A stretch of DNA of 64,000 nt from Tretioscincus oriximinensis (lineage: Eukaryota; Chordata; Lepidosauria; Squamata; Gymnophthalmidae), in the NCBI GenBank assembly GCA_022410635.1, contig JAJVDF010000364.1:906099-970098 (forward strand), given 5' to 3'. The notes below the pieces were generated by a model that was not told the DNA's origin, ran no database searches, and worked only from the letters and a program-made list of their open reading frames with translations. Both the position numbers and the translations under genes were made by a program. This document shows, piece after piece, positions 22,871 to 34,564 of the stretch (its first letter is position 1; each line of letters opens with the position of its first letter).

Positions 22871-23553
22871 GGTGGGTCAGTTCTTAAAAATCCTCAAGAA
22901 ATTTTCAAATTCATAAATACTGTAATGTTTCATTGTGCCAGCTGGAAAAAGAAAGTTCCATTGGGAGGCATTTCACTTTAAATACTTCCCAAAGCCACAA
23001 GAATTATTGCCAAACAATGGAATTTCATTCCAAGTGTTTCAGAGTTTCTCATAAATAGACAAATCAGCAGTACTATTGGTCAATATTACAACAACATCAA
23101 AATTTAGAAGTGCCTGAAATTAGAACTCTAAAAGTATCAAACGTTTGAACTGAATTGTAGCTTTAACACACACCACATACACACATCCAAACCTCTGTGG
23201 GATATTATTACTCTTTAGTAGTAACTTGTGAATATGAGAATCACAGATATCTAAACTGCACACAATTGTCTGGTTGTTGATACACAAAAATCAAATATTA
23301 AGACCACAAATAATGAGGGATCCCGCTATATGTTTAATATCTTGGTTACCAAATCAGGCCAATCCATATAAATTTTTCATGATACTTCTAGGTTCATATA
23401 CAATTGTAAGAAGGTGGATGTCATGAAGCAGTAATAACCATCTTAGCTACTGAGAGCTCATCAAGGTTATAGTAGTCTAGTCAAGTCAGTTTATGGAAGC
23501 CACAAGTAGCACAGGTAGAAATGTTTTGCAAGAAGTATAATGGAATTGTGTCA

Positions 23554-23657
23554 ACATATTCTTTTAATCCATCTTCAGTCCTGAAGAATTGGACTAAACC
23601 AGTTTTTTTCCTGCTTTAATCCAGTTCTTCAGGACTGAAGATGGATTAAAATTATGT
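23554..23657. repeat. Short palindromic MITE (family G), copy 2
   Basis: Left unit 23563-23598 and right unit 23615-23650 are reverse complements at 34 of 36 positions. Each unit is itself hairpin-like, because TTTAATCCA-TCTTCAG is followed by CTGAAGA-TGGACTAAA. A 16-bp pyrimidine-rich spacer separates them. This is the best-preserved copy. Confidence 0.75.
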
Positions 23658-23709
23658 AATAGATCAGCACCCCGTGACAGAACTGTGTATCTTGCAATAT
23701 GGGAATGAC

Positions 23710-23900
23710 TGAAGCTCAGTAGTAGAGCAGACTGCTTGGAAAGCTGAAGGTCACAGGTTTGTTCTTTATCAGAAGTAGACAATGACAAACCACTTCTGTA
23801 TCTCTGTTAAGAAAACTGCATTGAGGTGCCCATGGAAATGTCCCTGCTATTAAGGCTTGGTCACAACAAGAACCTTCAGGCATGGGGCAGAGTACAAGTA

Positions 23901-23939
<39 letters not shown>

Positions 23940-23945
23940 AATCAA
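23710..23945 (+). mobile_element. SINE-C (tRNA-derived, L2-type tail)
   Basis: The head GAAGCTCAGTAGTAGAGC resembles a Pol III A box and GGTCACAGGTTTG a weak B box. The 3' end ACCTTCAGGCATGGGGC then AGTATAAATAAATAAAT matches L2 termini, suggesting mobilisation by an L2 reverse transcriptase. The tail has expanded into a clean AAAT microsatellite (about 23899-23940). 50520-50700 may be another copy. Confidence 0.6.
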
Positions 23946-23999
23946 CAACAATAATAATAACCATATATTTTGCTATTAGCATGTTAAGGAATAATTATA

Positions 24000-24962
24000 C
24001 TGTATATAAGGATTATTTATCATTAAAAAGTCTTATTCCGTTACAGTCACTCTATTGGGAGCCTCATAATGGCTGTAAGGAAGGAAGTGCAGAGGTAGGG
24101 AAGGATGTATGGAGGTAGGGAAGAAAGTGCAGTGGTAGAGAAGGAGCCCCAACCTATCCTCCTCTTTTCATCTACATGCCACTTTAAAATATTAAGCCAA
24201 GAAACTCATAAAATAAGGTAAAAAGTAACAAATGATACTTTATCACAACTTTCCCATGACATCTATTTTGTGGCAGTGGCCAGAAAAGGTTATTGTTTCT
24301 CTGACGTGTGATGGCACCTCTTCTGACTCCTGAAGATAATGCTTTCCTGCCATCTTTCTGACCTCCCTCCATAGAACTGAAACCTGCCATACACTCTGCA
24401 AGCCTCTTAGAAAGCGCCATAATTTTAGACAGTCACGCTCTGTTTGAGGATGACATTAAAAAGACACACAGAACCTGTTTCTTGGCATTGTCACCAGCTG
24501 CCTGTTTCTTTCAAGGAACAAGGCACAGAGCTGTTACATAGTGTAGGAGTGTTTCTCACAATATTTGTTTTTCCCACTTATTAGTACTGCTTGGGAAGAC
24601 ATCCTTGTAGACATCTCTGCTTAATTAATGAAGCGCTTTGAGGTTAGGTTTGCTCTGTACTCAGTCCCAAATCCAGGGAACCTAATTTGTACGTTGTGCA
24701 AATTGCTAATTACCAAGTTATGCTTTGGGAAACGGAATGCCTGTCAACATTTGTGAACCAGAGACACAGAGCATGGCTGCACCTAAGTTTTGATCCATCT
24801 TTGATCAAGAGAAGAAAAACACATCAGCAAGACGAGAAACTGCTTCCCTCCCAAAATTAGTTGCTGTATTTCCACATTATCTAACTTAAAATGTATTTTC
24901 CAAAAAGTGGATAAAATCCAGTTAGCAAACTTAAAAATATACTAAAACTTTTGGGTATGTCC
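24000..24962. other. No gene recognised; small minisatellite and a candidate conserved segment
   Basis: At 24070-24145 a roughly 24-bp unit around GCAGAGGTAGGGAAGG is repeated about three times. From 24580 to 24800 the sequence is repeat-free, with TTAATTAATGAAGCGC and GCAAATTGCTAATTACC motifs typical in texture of developmental enhancers; function is unproven. Confidence 0.35.
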
Positions 24963-24970
24963 TTTGAAGT

Positions 24971-25168
24971 TGGCTGACCAGATGACCCCTTTTTTGGGGT
25001 GTGTGTGTGTTGAAAACCCAGTTTTGGGGTGTCTCCCAGTTTTTTTCTGAGGAAATGTTTTTGAAATTTTTTTTTATTTTTTTATATTTTTTGTCCTCAG
25101 AAAAAACAGGAGGCACCCCCAAAAATGGATTTTCAACCCCGTAAAAAAGGGTTCATCTGGTCAGCCTA
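24971..25168. mobile_element. Fold-back hAT-type MITE, copy 3
   Basis: Ends TGGCTGACCAGATGACCCC and GTTCATCTGGTCAGCCTA. Flanks TTTGAAGT (24963-24970) and TTTAAAGT (25169-25176) are an 8-bp duplication with one mismatch. Palindromic throughout, with an A/T-rich centre; a short (GT)n run lies at 25000-25010. Confidence 0.8.
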
Positions 25169-25942
25169 TTTAAAGTCATTTTAGAAAGTTGGACTCTGGG
25201 ATAAAAACAAAACAAAACCAGAATAAAAATAAAACTAGTGGCTGCCAGAAAGGGATGACAGTAGTATCACATTGATTTGAATGGACAGAACAAAAAGGAT
25301 GCTTCTTCATGATGGATTAAGGCAGGGCCCAATTTTGAATGTGTGATGCCCCTGTGCAGCCATTTAAACACACACACAGACACTTTCTCTATCTCTGTTC
25401 ATGCCCACCCAGCCCCTGGCACATAAGATGCACCCCATTTCGCCCCATTTTAAAGGGAAAAAACGCATCCTATATGCCAGCAAACATGGGTATATTTTGC
25501 TGTCCTGTGCAGCTACACATGTTGCACGTGCCTAAATACGGTCCTTAATAAAGGTGATCTTTGAGGACCCCTAAAAGGCTTCTCAGTTATTATGAAGAAA
25601 GAACCAAGTCAATAATATTTTAAGTGGCTTTCTACATCTACATTCTTAACCGGCTTCTGTTCACCTTTAAGCCCCATTCTCATTGCAAGNAATAACCTGC
25701 TTTGGATGGGAAAGTAATGAAATTTGAATTGAATCCTGTTTCTTTTCTTTCCCCCTAAACTAGACTTTCCAGCCCCAATGGAACAAAAAAGAGGCTTATT
25801 TATTAGTGGAAACACTCATATATAATATGGGGAAAGGGAAGGCCAGGCACATGCTTTGGCCAATAGCCAACTGGGTTTCTAAGAGGTGTATAATGGAGAG
25901 GGTTCCTCTTCCACCCTTTTGTTCGTCCCTTCATGCATACAA

Positions 25943-26190
25943 CCTTTATTTATTTATTTTCATTTTTATACCGCCTTATACCCATAGGTCTCAGGGCAGT
26001 TAACAATAAAATAATAATTTTATCACATTAAAAACAGCCATACCTAAAAATGTGGGGGAGACAGTAGTTTTCTCAGCCAAAGACCAGGCCAAAGAGGTGC
26101 ATCTTCAAGCGTTTTCTGAAAGTGCCCAGAGATGTTGATTGATGCACCTCGAGAGGGAGCCCACTCCATTGCCTGGGGGCTGCTACATGA
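25943..26190 (-). mobile_element. L2-like LINE 3' end
   Basis: TTTATTTATTTATTTTCA, then CCTTATACCCATAGGTCTC and AGGGCAGTTAACAATAAAA; inward come GACCAGGCCAAAGAGGTG, GCGTTTTCTGAAAGTG and CACCTCGAGAGGGAGC. All match the other minus-strand L2 3' ends. Truncated before the ORF2 WNSL signature. Confidence 0.75.
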
Positions 26191-26251
26191 ACACACAAGC
26201 ACCTAAGCAAAGTGATTAGTTATTTACTTTCCTCATTATTTCTCTTTTAAT

Positions 26252-26395
26252 TGACTGAATATTCCAACAATAGTTTATTCCGGGATAAATGGCGTTTACT
26301 GCGGGACAACTGCTCAACAACGCTTAANCCATGTGCTGTAGTCTTCCTCGTCTCACTCCGATCGAGGTAGAAGTATGCTGTGTGCATGCAGCCAT
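26252..26395. repeat. Interspersed repeat H, right-end fragment
   Basis: GAATATTCCAACAATAGTTT, GGGATAAATGGCG and GTGTGCATGCAGCC correspond to the right part of the element at 14405-15245. The left part is absent. Confidence 0.6.
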
Positions 26396-26950
26396 TATTC
26401 CACTTCTCTCCTCTTGAGCCTCTTAGGCAGGTGACAATTTTAAACATTTGGTGTACACTTACTGTCATTTCTCAGACAAACTTTCCATATAGATGTGCCC
26501 CAGCACATTTAGTTCCTATGCATAACTTATTAAATAGATCATAGCAGCGACTGCATTGTTTACCTCACTTAAAAGTTCTTTTTTGCCATAATCCTTTATT
26601 GACGTAGAGCTATTTGAATCAGACTTTTATTTTCCAGATGATATACCTCAAGTATTTCCTTGCCAGAACATAAGGTTTGCTTCTTGGTACNGCAGAGTGA
26701 CAAATTTCTGGCAAACTTTGAAGCTTTCTCATTTGTTGTTTCAAGGATGTAAGCAGTACATGCAAGGTTTGTAAAGTTTACCAATACGGAAGAATAAAGA
26801 ATTCAAAAGCAAGGAAATCATCAGGAAGCATGTAAAAAAGAACTGTGAAAATCTTTATATAAGTCTGGAAAGAGTCACAATTGGGCCTCATTGATTGATA
26901 CATTAGTACAGGTCAGTAAGACCCTGTCCACAGTTGGTACATATTACCCA

Positions 26951-27345
26951 CAGTGGCAGCTGATGCACTTTGAAATTGGGGAGGTTGTGTGTGCAGGAGC
27001 AGTGCTCTCCTAACGTCACTGAGACTGGAGAAAGCTTCCTTCTTCCAGCTTTAGCAACNTTAGCAAAGGGGCTGGGAGGTCCATTCAAGCACTTACCAGT
27101 CTCTCTCCAAGTCTGCAGGTTGAATGCCAATACAAAATGGGACCTCAACAGAGACTGAGAGAAAGACTGTAGCCCCTCCCGGGCAGGCATCCCATTGGTT
27201 CTAGGATTGGCAACCCCTTTCATTAATAAAAAAGCTGCCTAGAGCTTTTTGATTTGCTGACAGCTCCTCTATGTAGGCCTACAATTGGCCAATGGTTCTC
27301 CATTATTTTCTATGGAAATTTTATCATTGATTTTAATCTCTGAGT
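26951..27345. mobile_element. hAT-like non-autonomous element D, copy 1 (right end missing)
   Basis: Begins CAGTGGCAGCTGATGCA, similar to the CAGNGGCGGCT ends of many hAT elements. It shares TTCAAGCACTTACCAGTCTC, GACTGTAGCCCCTCC, GCTTTTTGATT and GATTTTAATCTCTGAGTG with the complete copy at 36.7 kb. The terminal repeat expected on the right is not recognisable. Confidence 0.65.
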
Positions 27346-27635
27346 GTTTGCCCACACAGGATGGAGTGTGATTCAGACCAGGGAGTTGTGATCAGGGTGA
27401 ATCGTAGTCCTTAACATCAGGGGCCTGCAGAAGCAATCTTGCTGTTTCCAGTTGCAAAGAGGTTCATTCCAGTGACAGAACAAAGTGTGGTTCTGAGGCA
27501 GCAATGTTCATTCCTAGCTCTTCAGAGTCCTCACAATTTGGTCCTGAAACTTGTGTCAGTGCTATTATGCTGAGAGCAGTATTCCATATTATGCCATATC
27601 NTGATATGGACTAATAGACTTTGCCAAATAGAGCA

Positions 27636-27920
27636 GGCGCGGATGGCTCACTCACTTAGGAAACCATCTCTCAGCTGGGAGATGGGGTTTCGAAGCCCTG
27701 TGTGGGACGTGGGGAGGGGTGAGCACCTTCCACTAGCCTGTAGCTCTAGCCAACCCAACTATCTGAAAGCAAGAAATGCAAGAAATTGTAACTGACCGCA
27801 AGTAGATACATAGGAACCACAATAGCCTGGTGGGGAAACATACCCTTGTAAGCCGCTTTGAGTCCCTTTGTAAGGTGAGAAAAGTGGAGTATAAGAACCC
27901 TGTTCTTCTTCTTCTAATTC
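27636..27920 (+). mobile_element. SINE-A copy (nearly full length)
   Basis: A tRNA-like head (GCGGATGGCTCACTCACTTAGG, A-box-like; GGGTTTCGAAGCCC, B-box-like) leads to TGTGGGACGTGGGGAGGGGT, CACTAGCCTGTAGCTCTAG, GCAAGTAGATACATAGGAAC and the Bov-B-like tail GCTTTGAGTCCCTTTG. It ends in TTCTTCTTCTTC. A Pol III transcript would need both boxes; the A box is mutated. Confidence 0.8.
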
Positions 27921-29089
27921 AGCCTAGCTCTCCCACTATGGGAAAACTGTAGCCAGAACGTGATCAGTCCAAATTGGGAGCAACTGCACCTGTGTCGGTT
28001 TTGTGGGTGAACTCCATTCCAGCAATGTGAGACTTTGCAAACGATGCATCGCGAAAGCTGTCCCTCTCTGGATTATGAGGGAACTGCATGTGCCCAGTAC
28101 AACGCTGCACAGCTTTCACTCACATTTTTTCCCCTCATAAGAACTTGGCCTCAGCTGAAAAACATAGATGCATTTAGGGTAAATGCTATTTGCCGGCATG
28201 TCTTCTTATAAGTTTGGAATTGCGAGTACAAACTGCTGTACAAGACCATATAGTTTTTCTCAAGTTCTTATAATCTTTCCTGAAAATTGCTCCTGTGAGT
28301 TATTTGGGGAAAACTGCCGACACGTTTNTCCTCAGAGATGACTTCAGACCACTCCTTTGGAGACGCAAATAATTTCAAGGGAAGAGCAAGATAAGGAACT
28401 TCNATGGAAAGAAATTCAGTGCTGGAGAAATGAATTATATTTGTTACTGCTCTGCTTGCCAGGTAGAAGACATATCAAAAGTAACAGCTTAGAAGTCCTT
28501 TCACTAAGAATAAATTTATGCAATCCTCAAATCTTGATGTTTTACTTAAAACACTACCAAACAGAAGCTGGAACCACAAAAAATTGTCAAGAAACCTGTA
28601 ACACGAGTGCACAAAAAGCAGTGTTGGTTGATAGAGGGTGTATAGCATAGAACCTATCCAAATCCTTCAATATCTAGGGGCACTCCTGGATGTCCGCCCT
28701 TTTTGATATGGCACCATTGCATCTATGCAGAAAATATGCTTGCCAATTAAGTTAGTGAAAAGATCAACCCAAGCCACAGAATGGCAACTTTGCAGGGCCT
28801 CAATGGGCTGTTCTTAAATCATCATTAGTCTTGAAAAATGAGATTAATCCAGGAAAAACAACCCACAGTTCTTCAGGGTTGGATTAAAAGTATGTAGTGG
28901 AAATTGCAGTAGTGGCTTAAGTGACTGCAGTGGTTTGAGATTGCAGTGGCAGGCACATTGGTACTTATATCCCAGCCTATATCTAAAAGTGCCAGGTTGT
29001 TGTTTGGTACTACTGACTGATTCCTGGTTGACTCATGGGAACGCAATGGAAACGTTTAGGCAGTTTTCTTGGCAAAATTATAGGCGTAG
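27921..29089. other. No gene recognised
   Basis: Contains a diverged family-G MITE trace at about 28815-28895 (GATTAATCCAGG, GTTCTTCAGGGTTGG) and a short L2-like scrap at 28960-29000. A 97-codon frame at 28357-28650 has no recognisable domain and includes an N. Confidence 0.4.
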
Positions 29090-29240
29090 TTTATAATATT
29101 ATGCATTTTTATCCCAACCTGTACCTGAAGGTGTCAGCTGGGTTACAACAGTAAAACACACTTAAAATAATAGGGAGAAGCTCTCTTCAGCCAAAAGACA
29201 AGGTAAATAGATGCATCTTCAGAACCTTTGAAATGAAGAT
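29090..29240 (-). mobile_element. L2-like LINE 3' end, diverged
   Basis: ATGCATTTTTATCCCAACC, GTACCTGAAGGTGTC, GGGTTACAACAGTAAAACAC, then TTCAGCCAAAAGACAAGG and GATGCATCTTCAGAACC follow the order of the minus-strand L2 end. Older than most copies here. Confidence 0.6.
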
Positions 29241-30077
29241 GCTGATGGAAGTTTGCCATTTCCTACGTTGAAGGAGAGGCTGGAGATTCAACTTGCAACC
29301 CTCCACCCTCCAGAAGTTTGCTATATCATTGAGTTACAGCCACTCCCAAGCCCAGGACTGAGACAGTCCATAAAACTCTGTAAAGAATAAACAGCTTAAT
29401 AGAAACTGAAAGCTCTCACTTAAGGTAATGTATCTGCTAAGTTCGAAATTCTGATAACTACTAGACATCTCTTGGTCAAGAAGATGTGCGTGTGAGTTGT
29501 GATTTATAGAACCTACCAAGAATATTGTTTATAGGCAGGTACATTCCTGTCAAGGCAAGCCCTGAGAATATGTCAGAGAATTCATTCTGAAATCCTGATC
29601 CTACACATGCTTATCACACGAACCCGGTGACTGATAGGGCAGCTAAGGTGAGTAGGCAGCTGTGCAGAGGCGGGTTCTTGAATGTAGTATTTCTCCTTTA
29701 ATTAGCTCTTTGAACCATTGGTTCAGTATTGAGCAACAATCTTTTACTGGCTGATGTTGACAATGACAATTCCAAAAGCTCCATCTCATGGAGAACAGTA
29801 GCAGTGGTACCTTGCTAAGGCTGTCTTCATATACACTTTTACAATAAGAAAACTCCCTTGAGATGCCTGAGAGGTGATCTTCAGGGAAACTTTTTCACAT
29901 GCAATCTGCCCTCTCTTCTGCCATGAATGCTCTAGGTTTAAAATGGGCAGATTAGAACCATGGCATCACTAAGGGGGTGCAAGAGAGGCCTTCATCCTGG
30001 ACAGGGGATGGGGGAAGGGCACAAATGGACCACACACACCTTCCCTTGACTCCAACCAGTAATAAAAAGCCTTCACT

Positions 30078-30102
30078 TGATGATGATGATGATGATGATA
30101 AT
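30078..30102. repeat. (GAT)n microsatellite next to an L2 scrap
   Basis: About seven GAT repeats are followed by AATTTATTTATATTTATACC, which resembles the start of a minus-strand L2 terminus. The repeat probably grew from the LINE's 3' tail. Confidence 0.6.
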
Positions 30103-30454
30103 TTATTTATATTTATACCCTGCTCTATATCTTTTATTTATAGACATTTATTTATAGATATAGACATCAATAGATAATTTTTAACTGTATCCCAATTTTG
30201 TTTGACTTGCGTCACTTTATGTATATTGTTGCTGTTATTAATTCTACTATTCCTAATTCCCACCACCNTTTTTTGAATGAAATATTCTTGCCATTCATTT
30301 ACCGTTCACTTAGAAATATTTTTCCATTCTTTCAAGAGTGTAATCTGAGCACAACTTATCATATATTCAATAATATTTTTAACTTGAATATTTCCCAGTT
30401 GGTTTTGAGCTAGTAGAAAAAGTACAATTTTTTCTGTTAAGACTAAGTTGTTGT

Positions 30455-31310
30455 TATATTTTGTTTATTTCCTTCTGGATTTTCTGCCCTATATCTGAAG
30501 GTCTCAGGGAGCCCTTCAAACCAACAGTTACAAAATTAGCATATTAAAACAGTGACAAAAGCATACCTGAAGGTGGAAAGAAAAACAGTATTTCTTCAAC
30601 CAAAAGCCAGGTTGAAGAGATGCATCTTAAGAGATCTTCTAAAAGTGTGCAATGAGGATGAGAGATACACCTTAAAGGGGAGACTATTCCATAGATTGGG
30701 GGAAATCTCCAAGAAGGCTGTACCCCAGTTCCCACTCCATTGGCTGTTGAGAGGAGTGGTACAACCAGGTGGGCCCACCGGCAGATCTTAAAGCTTGGGC
30801 AGGTTGGTATGGGAGAAGGTGTTCCTTTAGGTATTTGGGGCCCAAGTTATTTAGGGCCTTATAAATTAAAGTTTAACTACTTGAATGTACTTGGTAGTGA
30901 ATTGGCAGCCGGTGAAGCTCTTTTGAGACTGGCATCATGTGTCATTCTGGTCAGTCATTCTGGTCAACAGTCTAGCTGTTGCATTCTGCACCAACTGCAG
31001 CTTCCAAACTGTTTTCAGGCTTAGCCCCATATAGAGCATGAATTACTGTGACTAATCATCCCTGTTCACTAGCAAACCAGATGTAACTGGAAGTAAGCAC
31101 CCCTGGCCACCACCTCCATCTGACTTTCAAGAGTCAGTGCAGAGTCCAGAAGTCCCCCCAAATTTCACACCCATCCCTTATTCTATCAATTCTACTCCAT
31201 CAAAGACAGTGTGCCTCTTCCCTTCACAAACCCGGGATGCTCCAACACACAGCACCTCCATTTTGTATGGATTCATCCTCAATTTGGTTTTGAGAGCACT
31301 GGGAGAAGGA
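30455..31310 (-). pseudogene. L2-like LINE relic with RT C-terminal sequence
   Basis: Read on the minus strand, translated scraps occur in the order expected of L2/CR1-group ORF2: a KLRMNPYKMEVL block (at about 31290-31250), matching the LNP.K.E region downstream of the RT catalytic motif; then a QLVQNA-like block near 30990; then LWNSLPFKVYLSS with TFRRSLKMHLF (30690-30610) just before the stop. The 3' UTR reaches GGTCTCAGGG-type terminal sequence at 30500. Frames shift between blocks, so the element is dead. Confidence 0.75.
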
Positions 31311-31721
31311 AACCCCCATCCTTGCCTGCTAGTTGCATCTGCTATGATGTGCTAGCAGCGAAGGGAGGGGCTTTCCCCTGTTCCTTGCATGTATCAGAGC
31401 CAAAATTAAGGGTTAGGATAGGAGAGAGATTGCTGGATGCTTCTTTGGCTTGGGGATGTGTGGCAAATGCATTGTTCTGCCCTTGGATTAGAGATAGGTG
31501 GCACCAGGAAAACCGTTACTATTCTGAGGTGCTTTGAAGGCATTTTTTTGGACTATTTGTGAATGCAACCAAAAATCAGGGGGTTTGACTAGGAGCTCCT
31601 AGTTTAAGACTGTAGCCCTTTCTGTTTTTTATGTGAGACAAAAACCATTAACACTAAAGTGTGTTTCAGCCTTGCTTCTCTCTCAATGATGCTGCTGCTG
31701 AAATCATATGCAGTATAATTT

Positions 31722-31955
31722 TATTTATTTATTTGTCTTATATCCTGCCCTATACCCAAAGATCTCAGGGCAGGCAACCAAAGGGTGGTGCACATAGCTT
31801 TTGTTGCTTTCTCCACAACAGATGCCCGGTGAAGTAGGTGGGGATGAGAGAAGTCAGGGTCACCCAGCTGGGTTTCATGGAGGAGTGGGGAATTGAACCA
31901 GGAGTCTACCAGATAAGACACCAACACTCTAACCACCGCACCAAACTGGCTCTCT
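31722..31955 (-). mobile_element. SINE-B copy with L2-type tail
   Basis: On the plus strand the L2 tail comes first (TTTATTTATTTGTCTTATATC, GCCCTATACCCAAAGATCTC). The body CACCCAGCTGGGTTTCATGG follows, then GGGGAATTGAACCAGGAG (complement of the B box) and CTAACCACCGCACCAAACTG (complement of the A box). Head and tail are both clear, making this a good reference for the L2-tailed version. Confidence 0.8.
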
Positions 31956-32224
31956 AACCTTCTTGTCACTTTACCCTTTCCAATTTCACAATTATTTTTA
32001 GGGATCATTTAAAGGCTTTTGTGCACCTTTTCCAATTCCACAATATTCTTTCTAAGGTATCATGTATTGTAAACTGAAGACTTACAAAGAGACAAAATTA
32101 CATTTGTTGATTTATTTTTTATTTCCTTCCTAATTACACTTAACACTGAATTAGATTTTTGCATTGCTGGTGCACACTGGAATGTTACTTTTATTGAGAT
32201 GGTCACCAAAACCCCACAGTTCCT

Positions 32225-32345
32225 TTCCTCATAAGAACCTAAGAAGAGCCATATTGGACCAGGCCACAGCCCATCAAGTCCAGCATTCTGTCTCACACAG
32301 AGGTCCACCAGATGCACCTGGGCAGTCTGAACAGAGGAAAGCAAA
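32225..32345 (-). mobile_element. CR1-like LINE 3' end
   Basis: CATAAGAACCTAAGAAGAGCC, GGACCAGGCCACAGCCCATC, CCAGCATTCTGTCTCACAC and CACCAGATGCACCTGGGC form the reverse complement of a typical amniote CR1 3' terminus. No coding part remains. Confidence 0.75.
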
Positions 32346-32929
32346 ATATGCACCTGTTCATGACTCCCTGCAAATGATATTTCAAGATTGGGGTGAAAGT
32401 GGAGCTGGTTTTTTTAAAAAAAAATTATTTGCAATTCCTTGATTTATTTGCCTGCAAAATATTACTACATCTGAATATTGTCCTTGTTTCTTTTAAAGTC
32501 CTCCAAGGCATTTATGAATGAATGGCTGAGCCAAGTGTATGAGTATAAATATCACAAAGATAACATATACAAAGGGAAGACACAGTAGAAAATTGCCAGG
32601 GCCCATGGGAAACACTCCAAAATGTTCCACAGTAGGGATTTACAGACATTTATAGCTTTGTCTAGACTTAGATTTAAAAGGGTAAGCTTGGTATGACAAA
32701 CAAGGCTCCATACCATACTTCTCCTTTGTAAACATCCATTTCAGGATAAAACGTCTGTCCTCAAATGACTCCTTATTCTCGAAGAACTAGAAAAATAAAA
32801 CTGATCTGGACAGGGTTCATTCTAAGGACACTTAGATAATAATGAGTTGGAAAATTCAAGGAGGCTGGTGAGTTCTACCATCCTACCAACTGAATCTCCA
32901 ATCTCCCAGACTGCAGGTAAGTAATCTCA

Positions 32930-33110
32930 GTGTAGGCACAAATGTCTCAGTTGCTAAGAAGATGGTCTTCCATCTGGGTGATGGGGTTTTGAACTCCTGT
33001 GTTGGACGTGGGGATAGAATAAGATGTAAGCCTTCGGGTGAAAATTAACCCTGTAAGCCACTCTGGAAAAGAGCTGGGTATAAAAACTCGATTCTTCTTC
33101 TACACGACTA
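32930..33110 (+). mobile_element. SINE-A copy with internal deletion
   Basis: Head CACAAATGTCTCAGTTGC and GGGGTTTTGAACTCCTG, then GTTGGACGTGGGGATAG jumps directly to GATGTAAGCCTTCGGG and the tail GTATAAAAACTCGATTCTTC. Roughly 100 bp of the body seen in other copies is absent. Confidence 0.7.
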
Positions 33111-33284
33111 GTTACTTTTTTGGTGATGATACCTATGATGATGACTGCACTCCACATGATAATGGAGTTTCCATAGTACACTGGATTATTCTTTATCTGA
33201 TGTTTTGTGAAATTGTTCTGCAGCCAGGGAGGAGAGAAGGGTTATCACTTTTTAACCTGATTACGCCAGGTTACCTTGAGAAGA

Positions 33285-33435
33285 TGCTAGCACAGGACAA
33301 TGCAGAATCACTGACTGGGCATGCTCAATATTTACTCCTTGGTTAGTTGTCACTGGCTGAGCATGCTCAGTATTTATGTCCTGATTGGTTTCTACTGGTT
33401 CCACCTGGATGTACAGGTACATATGATGACTGCAT
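33285..33435. repeat. Interspersed repeat with internal direct duplication
   Basis: GGGCATGCTCAATATTTACTCC and GAGCATGCTCAGTATTTATGTC are two copies about 50 bp apart, followed by CCACCTGGATGTACAGGTACA. The same pair of units occurs at 21510-21625. Class unknown. Confidence 0.45.
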
Positions 33436-33539
33436 CCCTCAATCCTTTTCCACATTTTCGATTTTAACACTTGAGCATGACTCTGGCTCTGATCATACAT
33501 CTACTTTTTAATTGTAGATGTAAACTTAAATTTATTAAG

Positions 33540-33935
33540 CTTTAACTGATTTAGCCACAGGCTCCCAAAAGAGAGGTAAGGGAAAGCACAAGAGGAAACA
33601 GCTCTCACTTTACTCTATAAAGCTAATGGGTAGAAGAGTTAGAAAGGACAAGAGGAATATTCTTTTAAATTAGAGAATCATCAGTCTATGGAATTTACTT
33701 CCAAAAGAGGTGGTGACAGCTACCAGCCTAAAGAGCAAATTCACGGCAGCTGCATGTATCAATATTTTTTAGTATGGATGTCTTGGTGATGCCTCTAAGT
33801 ATAGAGGACATTTCCTCTAAATGCCTTTTACAAGGAACTGAACGCAGGTGAAGGGTTTGCATCCATCTTCTGTTTAAAGCCAACTGATGAATCGAATTCA
33901 GCATGGTTCCCCTCATGTTCTTATGNTGGGAAGTT
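33540..33935 (+). mobile_element. CR1-like LINE 3' end, diverged
   Basis: Carries GGAATTTACTTCCAAAAGAGG (the ORF2 C-terminal NLW.SLPEE-type block), TTGGTGATGCCTCTAAG, AACTGAACGCAGGTGAAGG and the terminal GTTCCCCTCATGTTCTTATG. Same order as the CR1 copy starting at 34565. Confidence 0.65.
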
Positions 33936-34564
33936 CTCAAATAATAAGCAATAATTAGATAATAAAGTCGATAATTATCTGTACATTTTTTTCCCCTTGA
34001 AACTGGGGCCCATGGGAAGAATCGCAGAGTTTGATCGATGTATTTATAGAAAGAAGAAGAAACCTGGCAGGCGTAAGACATTCCATTCCTGGTGCAAAAG
34101 GAGGAGGGAAAGGTGAGCAGGAAAAGAGGAATAATTGCCATGACATCATCCTTTCATATTTTCTCATACCTAGGTGGGGTACATTTTTGTCACTCAAAAA
34201 TTACCATGCAAAAGAATCAATGAAAACCACCTACAAACACTCCTATAGGAAAAGTTCAATTTAATTTTTAATGTTCCTTTCTTATTTTATTCCTTGAATA
34301 CCATGTACAATTTCCAGAAATCTCTGGTATAGAATCCAAGAAGGAAACAAAAATGCAAATATTAGCTTATTTATTTTCAGTGGGAATATTGAGGGACAAC
34401 TGTAGTAGATTGCCTCACATTGGAGTTTCTTAAGCAAATGCAACATCTACATAGTCCCATTATGGTGCTTTAAATATGCCATGAGGGCATAGGGTCTTCT
34501 CAACACTAGCCCTTCATCACACGTTCTTTGGGCAGGGAGAGCACAAGGTTTACTCATATATGCA

